NCBI RefSeq assembly: GCF_000686025.1
Contig: NZ_JMLQ01000013.1
Location: 1-64,000 of the forward strand
DNA: 64,000 nucleotides
From: Rhodococcus sp. UNC23MFCrub1.1
GTDB taxonomy: Bacteria; Actinomycetota; Actinomycetes; Mycobacteriales; Mycobacteriaceae
Reading direction: 5' to 3'
In this document: positions 1 through 8,549 of the stretch, piece after piece
How positions within the stretch are numbered: the stretch's first letter is position 1
Layout of the letters: every line of letters starts with the position of its first letter
The notes under the pieces: model-generated
The model's database searches: none
The model's input: only the letters and a program-made list of their open reading frames with translations
What the model was told of the DNA's origin: nothing
Made by a program: the position numbers and the translations under genes

Positions 1-636
1 GAGCGCCAGGATCGATCCGACGAAGGTGGTCGATGTCCCGAGGGCAGCGGATGATCCGACCTGCCAGAACACGTTGCAGGGCTGGGCACCGTTGACGAGG
101 TTCACGGTGCTGTTCGACGCGGTGGTCAGGGTCGACCCCGCTTGAAAGATGAACACAGCGTTCGGGTCCGACTGAGCATCGAGTGTGACGGTGCCGGTGA
201 GTCCGAGTTCGGTGTCCGCCTTGTACACACCGGAGACGAGTGTGCGGCCGCCGATCTCGACGGGCACGGCGGTCGGGGGTGTGCGGCCGGCGGCGTCGTT
301 GTACGCGACGGTCAGATCGGCCTGCGCCTGCGCCGCGACGGGGTCTGCCCGGCGGATGACACCATTGGTGACGATTCCCGGTGGGAATCCGTCGACGGCG
401 GATCCTGCGCTGACACCGACCGATCCGCTGATGTTCGACACGCCGGTGTTGGTCACGGCTGCGCCGGCCAACACTGCGAAGGGGTCGGCGGTACCGAGTC
501 CGACGGTCGGCGTCGCAGCCGAGGCGACTGCCCCGTTGGTAAGCATCAGCGCTGCCGTCGCTAGTGCGGCCACCCCGACCAGAGGGGGCAAGGACCAGTT
601 GAAGCTGTTGTGCGGGCGATGATTCGGGTGCGTCAA
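1..636 (-). CDS. Secreted ice-binding-like protein (DUF3494 type), C-terminus cut off by window edge
   Basis: The minus-strand frame reads through to base 1, so only the first 212 residues are present. An N-terminal signal peptide runs to about residue 40 (hydrophobic core LVGVAALATAAL, cleavage near AVASAA). The mature part has features I associate with the DUF3494 ice-binding/adhesion family: GTADPFAVLAGAAVTNTG near the start, then NAVFIFQAGSTL and the late GSSAALGTSTTFVGSILAL segment. The start is a TTG with AGGA six bases upstream; it is the only in-frame start that includes the whole signal peptide. The family forms exported beta-solenoids that bind ice or act in adhesion. Which of these applies cannot be told here. 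Confidence 0.8.
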   Translation of the reverse strand, partial: MTHPNHRPHNSFNWSLPPLVGVAALATAALMLTNGAVASAATPTVGLGTADPFAVLAGAAVTNTGVSNISGSVGVSAGSAVDGFPPGIVTNGVIRRADPVAAQAQADLTVAYNDAAGRTPPTAVPVEIGGRTLVSGVYKADTELGLTGTVTLDAQSDPNAVFIFQAGSTLTTASNSTVNLVNGAQPCNVFWQVGSSAALGTSTTFVGSILAL

Positions 637-1132
637 GAGGGATCCTGGTGAAGGAGAAGCGCGCGCAGCGAGTAGTCGTCGATGCGCTCGGGCACGCATC
701 GCCGGCCCCCGACGGGCACTGGCGGTGCAGGTGAAACGTCCCCACGACGGTCGGCGTCGTTCCGCACCTCGATCACGAGGAAGATGCGGCGCACGAAGTC
801 TCGTGAACACTGCGAAAACGGTGAAATTCGTCGACGCGCTCTCAGCGGAAACGACGGTGATCGAAACAGTGCAGCCCGCACCCGGAGGATGCGTCATGGC
901 AAACGTTGCGTCTTGTTGCTGACGGTACACCCAAGCGACGTTTCACCTGGGGTTCTTCCGATTCCCGAATCCATGCTGCGAGATTGCACGTACTGGGATT
1001 AGGAAGTGCGCCGCGCATATGACGCCGTTCCTGCACGTGCCTCGACTCGTCCGCCTCATCACCGCCCACGAGCACGAACCCGGCCGGTAGACACCGCTGC
1101 GTGGCCGCACGAGGGACGACGGTGCGCCTGCG
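637..1132. other. Gene-poor stretch with one putative leader peptide
   Basis: About 500 bases lie between the ice-binding-like gene and the reductase-like gene. The only supported element is the short Cys-Cys leader ORF described separately (896-922). A 23-codon ORF at 1019-1090 (+) has ordinary codon use but no close ribosome site, and I do not call it. No RNA gene was recognised. Confidence 0.5.
896..922 (+). CDS. Putative cysteine-sensing leader peptide MANVASCC
   Basis: An eight-codon ORF starts with ATG seven bases after a perfect GGAGG and ends in two cysteine codons followed by TGA. In actinobacteria, short upstream ORFs ending in consecutive cysteines are known to attenuate cysteine and sulfur-assimilation genes by ribosome stalling. 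Here no sulfur gene follows on the plus strand: the next gene (1133-2479) is on the opposite strand. If real, it is an orphaned leader left after a rearrangement. The strong ribosome site is seen; the function is inferred. Confidence 0.45.
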   Translation: MANVASCC

Positions 1133-2479
1133 TCAGGAATCCCAGATGGGACCGAAGGCGGGGATGCCGCGGCGTTCGAACTCGCTGACCACTCGGTCGG
1201 TGACGGCCTTGTTGGAGACGATGATGACCGCGTCGGCGCCGGAGTCCACGAAAGCCTTGTACGAGAGGTCGAAGACGTCGGGTTTGCCCTGCTCGCTGGT
1301 GTTCCAGATGACGGCCTCCGGCTGCGATCCCTGCACTTCGTCGACGAGACCGTCGCCGTACGTCGCGCGCGGATTCTTGGTGACCCACACCAGACGTGCT
1401 CCTCGGGTGTCGGTGAGGAGGTGGCCGAGGGTCGGTCCGATTCCGCTACCGGTCGCGATGTAGAGGACGCGGTCGAAGAGCCTTTTGGCATTGGCGACAC
1501 CGGCGGTCGGGATCCCACGTACCCATACGTGGGAGGGCGGATTCTCGATGAATTCACCCGTCCAGCCGCCCGCACGGGAGACGACCATGCGGTACCCGCT
1601 CTCGCCCGGAGCCGCGGGAACACACGCGAAAGGATGCCACCCGAGGAGCGGGTGACGGCTGATCGCGCGAGTGGTGCCCACGGCAGGGGTGAACCCGTGG
1701 TCGAGCCGGACGATGACGGTGTGATCGGAGGGGCGCTCGGTGGTGATCGCGACCTTGCGGAGCAGAAGCCACGGCCACACCGCCAGACTGGTGGACACCA
1801 CCAGCATCCAGAAGATCGGGGAGGACACCAGCGCGTCGCCGAACGGGCGGGCCGGCCTGTGCAGATGGGCCAGGATCAGCGTGTTCGCCCAACTCAAAAC
1901 CAGCACCGTCCACGTCCCGAATCGGTGCGAGGCCTCGAAGATGTCGTGGTGTCGGGTGCGTAAACCCGGTGAGGCCAAGACGCAGATGGTGATCAGCGTC
2001 AGGCAGACCGCGACGGCGATGCCCATGGACACGTCGTCGAAGCCCAGCACTCCGTCGAACCACGCCGGCGCCAGCTCGACCTGGTAGACCACGTACCAGA
2101 GCGTGCCGGAGATGGCGCCGCCGACGTGAAGGCCGCCCACGTGGTAGTACTGCGCCAGCCGCCAGCGCAGCCGCAGCGGCCAGGATGTGGGCGCTTTTGT
2201 CGCGAGGTAAGACAGCAGGTTCACCATCCAGTGTTGGCGCGGCAGGATCGCGAACAGGATGTTGACCTGGGAGATCGCCGCGATCACCTGCAGGCTGGGC
2301 GCGTCCGGTCGCCACCAGTTCGCACCCACACCCCAGAGGAACAGCGCAAGGTTCGCCGCGACCACACCGACGAAGAGCACGACGTACGTACCCACACGGG
2401 CCCGGCGTCGGCGATCGGGTTCGGCGAGGTTCGAGCCGTCGGCAGTGATCAGACCCGCGTCATTGGCCACGCGGCTCAT
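1133..2479 (-). CDS. Membrane-bound flavin/NAD(P)-binding reductase-like protein
   Basis: 448 residues. The first half has several transmembrane helices (VGTYVVLFVGVVAANLALFL, then segments around GTLWYVVYQV, MGIAVAVCLTLITICVLA, WTVLVLSWANTLILAHLH). The histidines in this part would suit a ferric-reductase-like haem or quinone core. The second half is soluble and resembles ferredoxin-NADP reductase: LYIATGSGIGPTLGHLL is the typical nucleotide-binding stretch, and the protein ends in aromatic IWDS. The start at 2479 is chosen because AAGGAG lies four bases upstream; an ATG directly before it (2482) is too close. The gene stands alone. Electron transfer across the membrane is inferred and the acceptor is unknown. 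Confidence 0.6.
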   Translation of the reverse strand: MSRVANDAGLITADGSNLAEPDRRRRARVGTYVVLFVGVVAANLALFLWGVGANWWRPDAPSLQVIAAISQVNILFAILPRQHWMVNLLSYLATKAPTSWPLRLRWRLAQYYHVGGLHVGGAISGTLWYVVYQVELAPAWFDGVLGFDDVSMGIAVAVCLTLITICVLASPGLRTRHHDIFEASHRFGTWTVLVLSWANTLILAHLHRPARPFGDALVSSPIFWMLVVSTSLAVWPWLLLRKVAITTERPSDHTVIVRLDHGFTPAVGTTRAISRHPLLGWHPFACVPAAPGESGYRMVVSRAGGWTGEFIENPPSHVWVRGIPTAGVANAKRLFDRVLYIATGSGIGPTLGHLLTDTRGARLVWVTKNPRATYGDGLVDEVQGSQPEAVIWNTSEQGKPDVFDLSYKAFVDSGADAVIIVSNKAVTDRVVSEFERRGIPAFGPIWDS

Positions 2480-2766
2480 CATTCTCCTTATCGTCAATTT
2501 CTGTCGCCGTTCGAGCAGTCGCACGAGACGGCTCTTTAGGACTCGACGACGCCGACACGTATCCGGTGGGCTGCGTTTCCCGGCGGAGGGCTTCGATGAA
2601 GCCGTTCACTCCGATTCTGGTCGTGTTGTACACCCATTGCGCTGTGAGCTGCGCGGCCGACGATCGACGAGACGTCGACGATGACGGACACGCGGGGGGC
2701 GTTGTCGACCAGTTGCCGCCGGGGATGTGCCGACAGAATCGTGTGGGAGGACCACGTCGAGGGTCC

Positions 2767-3165
2767 TCAGGGTGTGGGGGGTGTGAATCCCCTTGTGTCC
2801 CCGGCGGGGAGGTTCGTGACCGTCACACGTGCGCCGTTGTCGAGAAGGGCGATGGTGAGGTTTCGGTTCGTGCGGTTGTCGACGTAGAGAAGATCGCCCA
2901 GGCGTCTGCTGTCGGCCGGGAAGAAGGTCAAGTTTCCGTTCTCGCCGTCCCTGATGATGATCTCCCGGTACGGGATGATGGACGCCGAACCGACCGAGGC
3001 CCCGGTGGCCGGGTCGATGACGGCGACCGCGTAATGGCCACGATCGATGGTGGCGGCCGCGGGCGACGCGAGCAGCACCGGGGACAGAACGAGCGCGGCC
3101 GGGGCGAGGACGCGGCCGGCGATTTTGGCAACTGCGGACGCGGTCGGGTGCGGGGTGTTCGACAT
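2767..3165 (-). CDS. Small secreted protein of unknown function
   Basis: 132 residues with a clear signal peptide (LAPAALVLSPVLLASPAAA, cleavage near residue 38). The mature part is about 95 residues and rich in short beta-strand patterns (YAVAVIDPATG, REIIIRDGENGNLTFFP, LTIALLDNGARVTVTNLP). It has no cysteines and no motif I recognise. It is divergent from the TetR gene at 3442, with 276 bases between them. A ribosome site (AAGG) lies about eleven bases before ATG. It may be a small exported beta-sandwich protein; function unknown. Confidence 0.65.
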   Translation of the reverse strand: MSNTPHPTASAVAKIAGRVLAPAALVLSPVLLASPAAATIDRGHYAVAVIDPATGASVGSASIIPYREIIIRDGENGNLTFFPADSRRLGDLLYVDNRTNRNLTIALLDNGARVTVTNLPAGDTRGFTPPTP

Positions 3166-3441
3166 GAGGGCCGTGACCTTCTTTCGTGGGTGAGTGCGGC
3201 GTCAGCGACGGTCGAGCGACGAGTGGGTCGTGCGTGTGCGTCACCGGTCCGAACGGGCTCGGCCCTGACCACCGGTTTCGCTCCACTTGTCCGGGCGCCC
3301 TGCGAACGCTACGGGGAACCGGCACGGCAGGGTGAACGGTGTTCACCGTGACCTTTTCTCCGCCGTTACCGTGTGCGTGGTACCGCGAGTTCGCAGTACC
3401 ACCGGTGCCGGACGGCGTCGTTTCGTGCAGGGGGAACTGTC

Positions 3442-4101
3442 TTGGTTGATCGCCGACCGAAGCGCCGTCAGGCCGGCCGCGGTGACGGGGCGCGGTTGCG
3501 TGAAGATCTGCTGCGGGCGGGCGGGGACATTCTCGCCGGATCCACCGGTGTTGCGGACTTGACCGTGCGTGCGGTGTGCGACCGAGTGACGGTCGCCCCG
3601 GCGTCGTTCTACTTGCATTTCGCAGGCCGCGACGAGTTCCTGTACGAGTTGGCCTACCGACGACTCGGTGATAGTGAGGCGACCCTCGCGCTCACCCTGG
3701 CCGCAGTGGACGATGCCTTCACGCGGGTGGAGTTGCGTGGGGAGTCGTACGTGAACTTCGCACTGTCCAACCCGGATCTGTATCGGGTGCTGTTCATGGG
3801 AAGCGGCCACGAGTCCACCCCGACTCGATTCGAGGAGGCCAGTACGTTCGCCGACACCGGGCTGGGGGCGTTGTCGGCCGATGTGGCCCAAGCAATGACC
3901 GAGGGCACCATCGCGGCCGGTGACCCCGACGCAGTGGCTGCGGTGCTGTGGATGAGCCAGCACGGCTTCGCCTCGCTGTTGATCTCTCTCCCCGACTTCC
4001 CCTGGCCCACGGTCGCGGCGTTACGCAGCACACTGTCCGCTTTCACCGGTGCCGCACTGGCCGGCCCGGAACAGCGCGGCCCGGTGCCGCCCACTCACTG
4101 A
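3442..4101 (+). CDS. TetR-family transcriptional regulator
   Basis: 219 residues. The N-terminal helix-turn-helix spans roughly residues 15-60 (LTVRAVCDRVTVAPASFYLHFAGRDEFLYELAY). The C-terminal part resembles the WHG-type TetR ligand domain (YVNFALSNPDLYRVLFMG). The start is a TTG eight bases after GGGGGA; reading further upstream gives residues unlike the family. It lies just upstream of two co-directional membrane-protein genes (gap 67 bases) and probably regulates them, itself, or the divergent secreted-protein gene. The ligand is unknown. Confidence 0.85.
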   Translation: MVDRRPKRRQAGRGDGARLREDLLRAGGDILAGSTGVADLTVRAVCDRVTVAPASFYLHFAGRDEFLYELAYRRLGDSEATLALTLAAVDDAFTRVELRGESYVNFALSNPDLYRVLFMGSGHESTPTRFEEASTFADTGLGALSADVAQAMTEGTIAAGDPDAVAAVLWMSQHGFASLLISLPDFPWPTVAALRSTLSAFTGAALAGPEQRGPVPPTH

Positions 4102-4168
4102 TCGTTTCTCGGCCGCGCTCATTCGAGCGTGGGGCCCCGCACCATCCCGACCGACGAGGAGAACACCG

Positions 4169-4750
4169 ATGTGGTCCGACGCCTGGAACAGTGCCCCCGA
4201 CTACGGGCCGGTGGCTGTCCCCCTGATCAGCGTCATCGGGGCTGTCGTCAGCATCCGGCGACACCGCGGCGACCCCGCCGCGCCCTCGCCCGGTGACACG
4301 CTCCTGCTCTGGCTGTTGGTCGGAGTGGCAGGGGTCGGTGGCCTGGTGGTCACCGGCTCCCACGTGTTCGCCGCCGACGCCACTGCCGAGCAGATCGGCT
4401 TCCCCGCCGGAAACCCGTTCCAGTTCGAGGTCGCGATGGCCAACCTCGCTTTCGCCGTTCTCGGATTGCTCTGCGCGACACGAAAAGGGTCGTTTCGCAC
4501 AGCAACCGCGATCGGATTCTCGGTCTTCTACCTCGGCGACGCCGTCGGGCACTTCGTGGAACTGGTGCGCAACGACAATTACGCCCCCTACAACTCCGGT
4601 CCCATCCTGATCGTCGACGTCGCTGTCCCGGTGCTGGTTCTCCTCGCGCTCTCCGCCGCCCACCGACACCGAACACGCCAACCGATTCGCACGGACCACG
4701 AGACAACAGTGGACCCGAACGGCGCTGCGGCACAACAGGAGATGCGATGA
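4169..4750 (+). CDS. Four-helix membrane protein (DUF6790-like)
   Basis: 193 residues with about four to five hydrophobic helices (VAVPLISVIGAVVSI, LLLWLLVGVAGVGGLVVTG, FEVAMANLAFAVLGLLCA, IGFSVFYLGDAVGHFVELV, ILIVDVAVPVLVLLAL). The stretch HVFAADATAEQIGFPAGNPF matches what I recall of DUF6790-type proteins; no biochemical role is known to me. The start is set by GAGGAG about eight bases before ATG, which lies well inside a longer open frame. Its stop overlaps the next start by four bases (ATGA), so the two are translationally coupled. Confidence 0.75.
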   Translation: MWSDAWNSAPDYGPVAVPLISVIGAVVSIRRHRGDPAAPSPGDTLLLWLLVGVAGVGGLVVTGSHVFAADATAEQIGFPAGNPFQFEVAMANLAFAVLGLLCATRKGSFRTATAIGFSVFYLGDAVGHFVELVRNDNYAPYNSGPILIVDVAVPVLVLLALSAAHRHRTRQPIRTDHETTVDPNGAAAQQEMR

Positions 4751-5385
4751 CCACCCCCCACCCGATCGCAGATGCGGCAGTGAAGTTCACCGACAACCCC
4801 GCCGCGGGTTTCGTTCCCTGGATCGCGTTCTGGGTCATCGCCAGCAGTCCCAGCACGTGGGTCTACGGTGCGGCGGCGGCCGCCCTGGCGGGTGCGGTGA
4901 TCTGCGTCCCGGACCTCCTCGCCCGGTCCCCAAAAATGCTCGACATCGCCACGACGGTGTTCTTCCTCGCCCTCACCGTCATCGGGGTGATGATCGGACC
5001 CGCGGAGGGTGACGTCGTGGACCGGTGGTCGAACGTCATCTCCAGCGCCGCGCTCGCCGTCATCGCGCTCGGCTCGTTGTTGTTCGTGCCGTTCACCGAG
5101 CAGTACGCCCGCCGGGGCGTTCCCCGCGCCGTCTGGACCACCCCCGCCTTCAAGCGCATCAACCGCGTCCTCACCGCAATGTGGGGTGTGGTCTTCGCTG
5201 CGATCGCTCTCAGCGGGGTCGTCGCCATCACCGCCCCCGCTACGGCCGACTGGACCAACTGGGTCATACCCATCGTCCTGCTCGTCGCGGCGATGAAGTT
5301 CACCGGCTGGTACCCCGACGCCGCGGCTCCTAACTCCCCGACACCGACTACCGCAGCCCGCGACGACCGGACGACGAGGGCGTAA
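4747..5385 (+). CDS. Multi-pass membrane protein, unknown function
   Basis: 212 residues, about six to seven predicted helices with few polar breaks (GFVPWIAFWVIASSP, AAAAALAGAVICVPDLL, IATTVFFLALTVIGVMIGP, VISSAALAVIALGSLLFVPF, VLTAMWGVVFAAIALSGVVA, WVIPIVLLVAAMKF). A conserved-looking loop FTEQYARRGVPRAVW precedes the last helices. It overlaps the upstream membrane gene by ATGA and is probably controlled by the TetR gene at 3442. It may be a permease or membrane partner protein; no family was recognised with certainty. Confidence 0.7.
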   Translation: MTTPHPIADAAVKFTDNPAAGFVPWIAFWVIASSPSTWVYGAAAAALAGAVICVPDLLARSPKMLDIATTVFFLALTVIGVMIGPAEGDVVDRWSNVISSAALAVIALGSLLFVPFTEQYARRGVPRAVWTTPAFKRINRVLTAMWGVVFAAIALSGVVAITAPATADWTNWVIPIVLLVAAMKFTGWYPDAAAPNSPTPTTAARDDRTTRA

Positions 5386-5644
5386 CGAACACGGCGGCAT
5401 CGACCATCACCTGAACCAGGTCTTCGACTCGGATGTACGGCCCGTCGATGGCGCGGGGACTGCAGACTCGACCCCCCCCACGCCATCGACAGCGCGGGAT
5501 TCTCGGCGCGGCGGAGTTCGCCGCGATGCGTCTGTTGCCGCGGCCTCAATGCAACGAACCCTACGTTTGAGTTATTTTTCGATCAGCCCACTGCCCACAC
5601 GTGGACCGGGCCCGACAGTAAAACTCACGTGCGGGGGTTCCGGG

Positions 5645-6109
5645 TCAGTTGTCTTGGGGTGCGCGCTCCACCCGAGCGACAATCGATTCGGCGAGCTCGC
5701 GCATCGAGGCGGCGTCGCCGGGGGGGGGGGCATGCCGAGCTCTGACATGGTCCAGTGCCCATAGGCCAGAGCGAGAATGCGGTACGCGGCCTTGCTGTAC
5801 AGCACGTCCGGTCGATACGGGTGATCGGCGGCCACTGCGTCGGCGACTGCGCAGTGCAGATCCATGTACGCGGCACGAATCTTCCGACGCAGATTCTCGT
5901 CGAAGCGAGCGGAGGCGATGAGTGCGTCGATGGCGGCGTAGTCGTCATCGACGGTGGTCGGTGCGACCCTCGGCGAGCCAGGCGTCGACGCAGGCGATCG
6001 ACACCGGAAGCCGGGCCCACCGAACCCGAACAACGATGTCTCGGCCGGTAGGCAACACTCCGACGCCACCCGAGAGTTGTCGGTGACCGGCCGGTTCGCG
6101 CGGAGTCAC
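5645..6109 (-). pseudogene. Small gene broken by two frame shifts (or two overlapping small genes)
   Basis: Coding-like sequence on the minus strand changes frame twice. 6109-5945 gives a 54-residue piece with strong coding character (PTGRDIVVRVRWARLP, CVDAWLAEGRTDHR). A second piece continues one base off (DDDYAAIDALIASARFDENL, then YRILALAYGHWTMSELGMP) with no usable start codon. At 5720-5730 an 11-base C tract shifts the frame again; in the frame restored by 9 or 12 Cs, the end reads DAASMRELAESIVARVERAP and stops at 5645. The parts look like one helical protein. The homopolymer break may be a sequencing error or phase variation; the first break has no such excuse. Function unknown. Confidence 0.5.
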
Positions 6110-6245
6110 AATCTGGGCACCGACGACGGAACTCAGCGACGGCGGGCGAGCCCACCGAGACCGGCCGCTGAAACGGGAGAGCCTCGCTCGATTCTCGGCA
6201 GCACCCCCCTCGCGCGAGCGGCGGTACAGATCCGGCTAGCTGCAT

Positions 6246-6257
6246 AGCTGTACAGCT
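6246..6257. promoter_or_regulatory. Perfect 12-bp palindrome, candidate operator
   Basis: agctgtacagct is a perfect palindrome. It sits inside a larger imperfect dyad (about 6233-6270) that repeats ctagct and gctgc half-sites on both sides. It lies between the small gene ending at 6287 and the broken gene starting near 6109, both on the minus strand. It is a plausible binding site for a dimeric regulator; which one is unknown. Confidence 0.4.
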
Positions 6258-6286
6258 GCCTAGCTTGCTACCGAGTGCGGCCCGAC

Positions 6287-6592
6287 TCAGAACATCGCCA
6301 GTTGAGCGGGGTCGTTCGGCCTCCCCCGCCGCGTGGACACGACGCGGATCGACGAGGGGGCGTACCCGGCCGCCGCCAGGATCGCCGACCTCACTGCCTC
6401 ACGTTCCCGCGGCGATATCGACGGCCGGCGAAATTCCGTCAGCCATCGGGCGGTGCCGGGTTGCGGTGCGCTCACGACGCGGTCGGTGAGCCGGTCGAGG
6501 AGAACGTCGACGCGATCCTGAAGAACCGCCGCGGCCTCCGTGACCGCCGCGGCGTAGACGGACGGCGGGACGCCGCGGCGGCCGGTCACCAC
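6287..6592 (-). CDS. Small helical protein, unknown
   Basis: 101 residues. The start is a GTG with GGGGAGG directly upstream, and it overlaps the stop of the preceding small gene (TGGTGA), which indicates translational coupling. The sequence is mostly amphipathic helix (YAAAVTEAAAVLQDRVDVLL) with a basic tail (STRRGRPNDP). No family recognised. Together with its upstream partner and the broken gene downstream it forms a three-gene minus-strand cluster next to lsr2. Possibly a small DNA-associated or plasmid-maintenance protein, but nothing in the sequence proves that. Confidence 0.6.
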   Translation of the reverse strand: MVTGRRGVPPSVYAAAVTEAAAVLQDRVDVLLDRLTDRVVSAPQPGTARWLTEFRRPSISPREREAVRSAILAAAGYAPSSIRVVSTRRGRPNDPAQLAMF

Positions 6593-6789
6593 GCCTCCCC
6601 TCTCGCTGGCGCAGACTCGTCCCGGTCGGTGTCCATCCCAACAACGTTCGCGGTATGCGCCAGGATGATCACCCGACAGGTGTCAGCGACGATTTCGTGA
6701 GGAAGCGGCGGCCCTGCCAGCGTTCTGATGCGCACGGATGCACTGTGCACTCCCCCACCGACAAACACGTGTCCACTTTCGGACAGCAC
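6586..6789 (-). CDS. Small hypothetical protein coupled to the next gene
   Basis: About 67 residues if the GTG at 6789 is used; the frame stays open to 6870 and the start is uncertain. The C-terminus (ESAPARGEAW) ends in a TGA shared with the following GTG, a typical coupled pair. The core alternates hydrophobic and polar residues (GHVFVGGGVHSASVRIRT, then HEIVADTCRVIILAH) and could form a small beta-alpha fold. It is divergent from lsr2, so both may share the 6790-6942 promoter region. No family recognised. Confidence 0.45.
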   Translation of the reverse strand: MLSESGHVFVGGGVHSASVRIRTLAGPPLPHEIVADTCRVIILAHTANVVGMDTDRDESAPARGEAW

Positions 6790-6942
6790 AATTCGTACCG
6801 TCCATCTCGTATTTGTTCCAACCCTCGGCCTGTTTTCCTGGCGAGGTACGCCGAACGCCCGGCCTCGCAACTATAGGTACGCGAAAAGCCGTGGTAGAAC
6901 TCGACAGAGCACAGTTCACCGCGACGAAGAGGACCTTTACCC

Positions 6943-7311
6943 GTGGCCAAGCAATACGTCGTCGAATTGACCGACGACATCGACGGAACCGCCATCGCCG
7001 ACGGCACCGGAGAATCGATCAGCTTCTCGGTCAACGGAGTCGACTACAGCATCGACCTCAAGGACAAGAACGCCACCGAGTTCCACCGCAAACTCGACTA
7101 CTACATCCAGCACGCCGAACGTGTGGGTGGTCGCAAGCGCAAGACCGCCACCCCGAAGCCGTCTGCAGCGGCCGAATCGGCGCCGTCAACGAAACGTGAT
7201 CCCGAGCAGACCCGCGCCATCCGTGAGTGGGCGAACGCGAACGGTTACACCGTCAACTCCCGCGGCCGCATTCCCGCCGAGGTCGTCGAGGCCTACGACT
7301 CCGCGAACTGA
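6943..7311 (+). CDS. lsr2: Lsr2 nucleoid-associated protein
   Basis: 122 residues, the usual Lsr2 length. The N-terminal dimerisation domain ([15 protein letters not shown], then [14 protein letters not shown]) is followed by a basic linker and a C-terminal DNA-binding domain with the RGR minor-groove motif ([17 protein letters not shown]). Lsr2 is the actinobacterial H-NS analogue: it bridges AT-rich, horizontally acquired DNA and silences it. The start is GTG, preceded by a GAGGA-type site. A copy on a mobile element probably represses the element's own cargo, as proposed for R. equi virulence plasmids. A decayed second copy lies at 55633-55813. Confidence 0.95.
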   Translation: MAKQYVVELTDDIDGTAIADGTGESISFSVNGVDYSIDLKDKNATEFHRKLDYYIQHAERVGGRKRKTATPKPSAAAESAPSTKRDPEQTRAIREWANANGYTVNSRGRIPAEVVEAYDSAN

Positions 7312-7398
7312 CCCCCGCCACGATCCCCCGCGGTTCCTTGCGACGCCGTCCCTAGCGTGGTGGTCGTTGCATCACGCCCGCGGGGGCCACGACACCAG

Positions 7399-7917
7399 TC
7401 AGCGGGCGCTCAACGCTCCGGTGACGGTGGTCATCTCGGCGGCAGCGCGCCGTAGATGCAGCATCGTGGTCCGGTCGGGTCCTGCTTCCCACGGCACCGG
7501 TGGCCCGGACCGGACCATCAGGTAGCGCACGACGGACTTCACGGTGTCGGCGATCGCGACAGCGAGCACCCGATATCCGGCGGCCGGGTTGTCGCAGGTG
7601 CAGTCGGCCAATTGCAGCACGTCGCAGAGGTCGTCGAACGCCGCCCGCGCTTCCCACGACGCGATGTCCGCATCACGTCCGAGGGCGACGTACCAACTCT
7701 CGGCGGCGCGGCACACGTGACCACGGGCGGTCTCGAGCGCTCCGGCCAACTCCGGGTCGGCGTCGACGGTGCGATGCACCAGGCGCAGCGCGAACGCCAC
7801 CGTCTGCACGTCTGTGGGGGTGAGGTCGTCACCCGACGGCACCGACATCAGCGCGGCGGCGGCCGCAGCGACAGGTGCGGTGTCGCAGCGACCCGGTCCG
7901 GTGTGTTTGGTCTGCAT
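7399..7917 (-). CDS. Last gene of the transfer operon, cytoplasmic helical protein
   Basis: 172 residues, no signal peptide or membrane helix. The start at 7917 has GGAGG seven bases upstream. The sequence is nearly all helical (VQTVAFALRLVHRTVDADPEL, then RAAFDDLCDVLQLADCTCDN) with a Cys-x-Cys pair and ends in LHLRRAAAEMTTVTGALSAR. It follows the VirB8-like gene by 29 bases in a 16-gene run, so a role in conjugation, its regulation or an accessory function is likely by position. No family recognised. Confidence 0.65.
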   Translation of the reverse strand: MQTKHTGPGRCDTAPVAAAAAALMSVPSGDDLTPTDVQTVAFALRLVHRTVDADPELAGALETARGHVCRAAESWYVALGRDADIASWEARAAFDDLCDVLQLADCTCDNPAAGYRVLAVAIADTVKSVVRYLMVRSGPPVPWEAGPDRTTMLHLRRAAAEMTTVTGALSAR

Positions 7918-7946
7918 CGGTCGGCCTCCGTCGCGGTCGTGGGCGG

Positions 7947-8525
7947 TCACAGGGTGCTGCTCAGGATGCGGTAGTTCGCTACTTTCCACGACTCCTCGAC
8001 CCGAGTCAGCGTCACGTCGGCGGTGTAGGTGGTGAACGGGGTGCTCTCCCGCGAGCGATGCAGCACCGTCTGGGAGATGGTCACCGGCACCGTCGCGGTG
8101 CCCCCGTCGACAACGGTCTCGCCGGGCGCTTCGACGGCCGCGGTGACGGTGTCGTCGCTGCGCGCCCACCCCGCCCACTCGCTCATCAGACGCGGCGCCG
8201 GCGTCGGGGGTGTGGCGGCGGCGGTGGCCATCGGCCCGGTCAGGAACGCGCTCTGGGTGTGCAGGGCGTCCCAGGTGGAGTCCTGCACCGACGGTTGCCA
8301 GGTGTAGATGCCGGCCATGACCACGGTGGCCACCGAGGTCGGATAATCAGCAATCGGGTCGATGGCGAAACCGGCGTCGGTGCCGCCCCGCTCGCCCTCA
8401 CCGCGGGTGGTGCCGGTCAGGACGACCAGCGCAGTACCGACCGCGATGAGGGCGACGACGGCGACGGCCGCGAGGACGGCGGCGGCGACGCCGGGTGTGC
8501 GGGTGGTGGTGCGGTAGGCAGGCAT
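7947..8525 (-). CDS. VirB8/TcpC-like single-pass transfer protein
   Basis: 192 residues. A single membrane helix near the N-terminus (VAAAVLAAVAVVALIAVGTALVVL) is followed by a periplasm-facing domain of about 150 residues. That domain ends in a beta-rich segment (TATVPVTISQTVLHR, TYTADVTLTRVEESWKVANY) with the look of an NTF2-like fold, as in VirB8/TcpC assembly factors. In type IV secretion these proteins nucleate the channel. Genes on both sides in the same operon encode other transfer functions. The family assignment rests on architecture rather than a diagnostic motif. Confidence 0.6.
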   Translation of the reverse strand: MPAYRTTTRTPGVAAAVLAAVAVVALIAVGTALVVLTGTTRGEGERGGTDAGFAIDPIADYPTSVATVVMAGIYTWQPSVQDSTWDALHTQSAFLTGPMATAAATPPTPAPRLMSEWAGWARSDDTVTAAVEAPGETVVDGGTATVPVTISQTVLHRSRESTPFTTYTADVTLTRVEESWKVANYRILSSTL

Positions 8526-8549
8526 CGGTGGTGTGTCCGTTCTTTTCGG

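Noticed and set aside
6669-7034. 121-codon minus-strand frame across the lsr2 promoter
   Set aside because: Overlaps the start of lsr2 and a better-supported coupled small gene.
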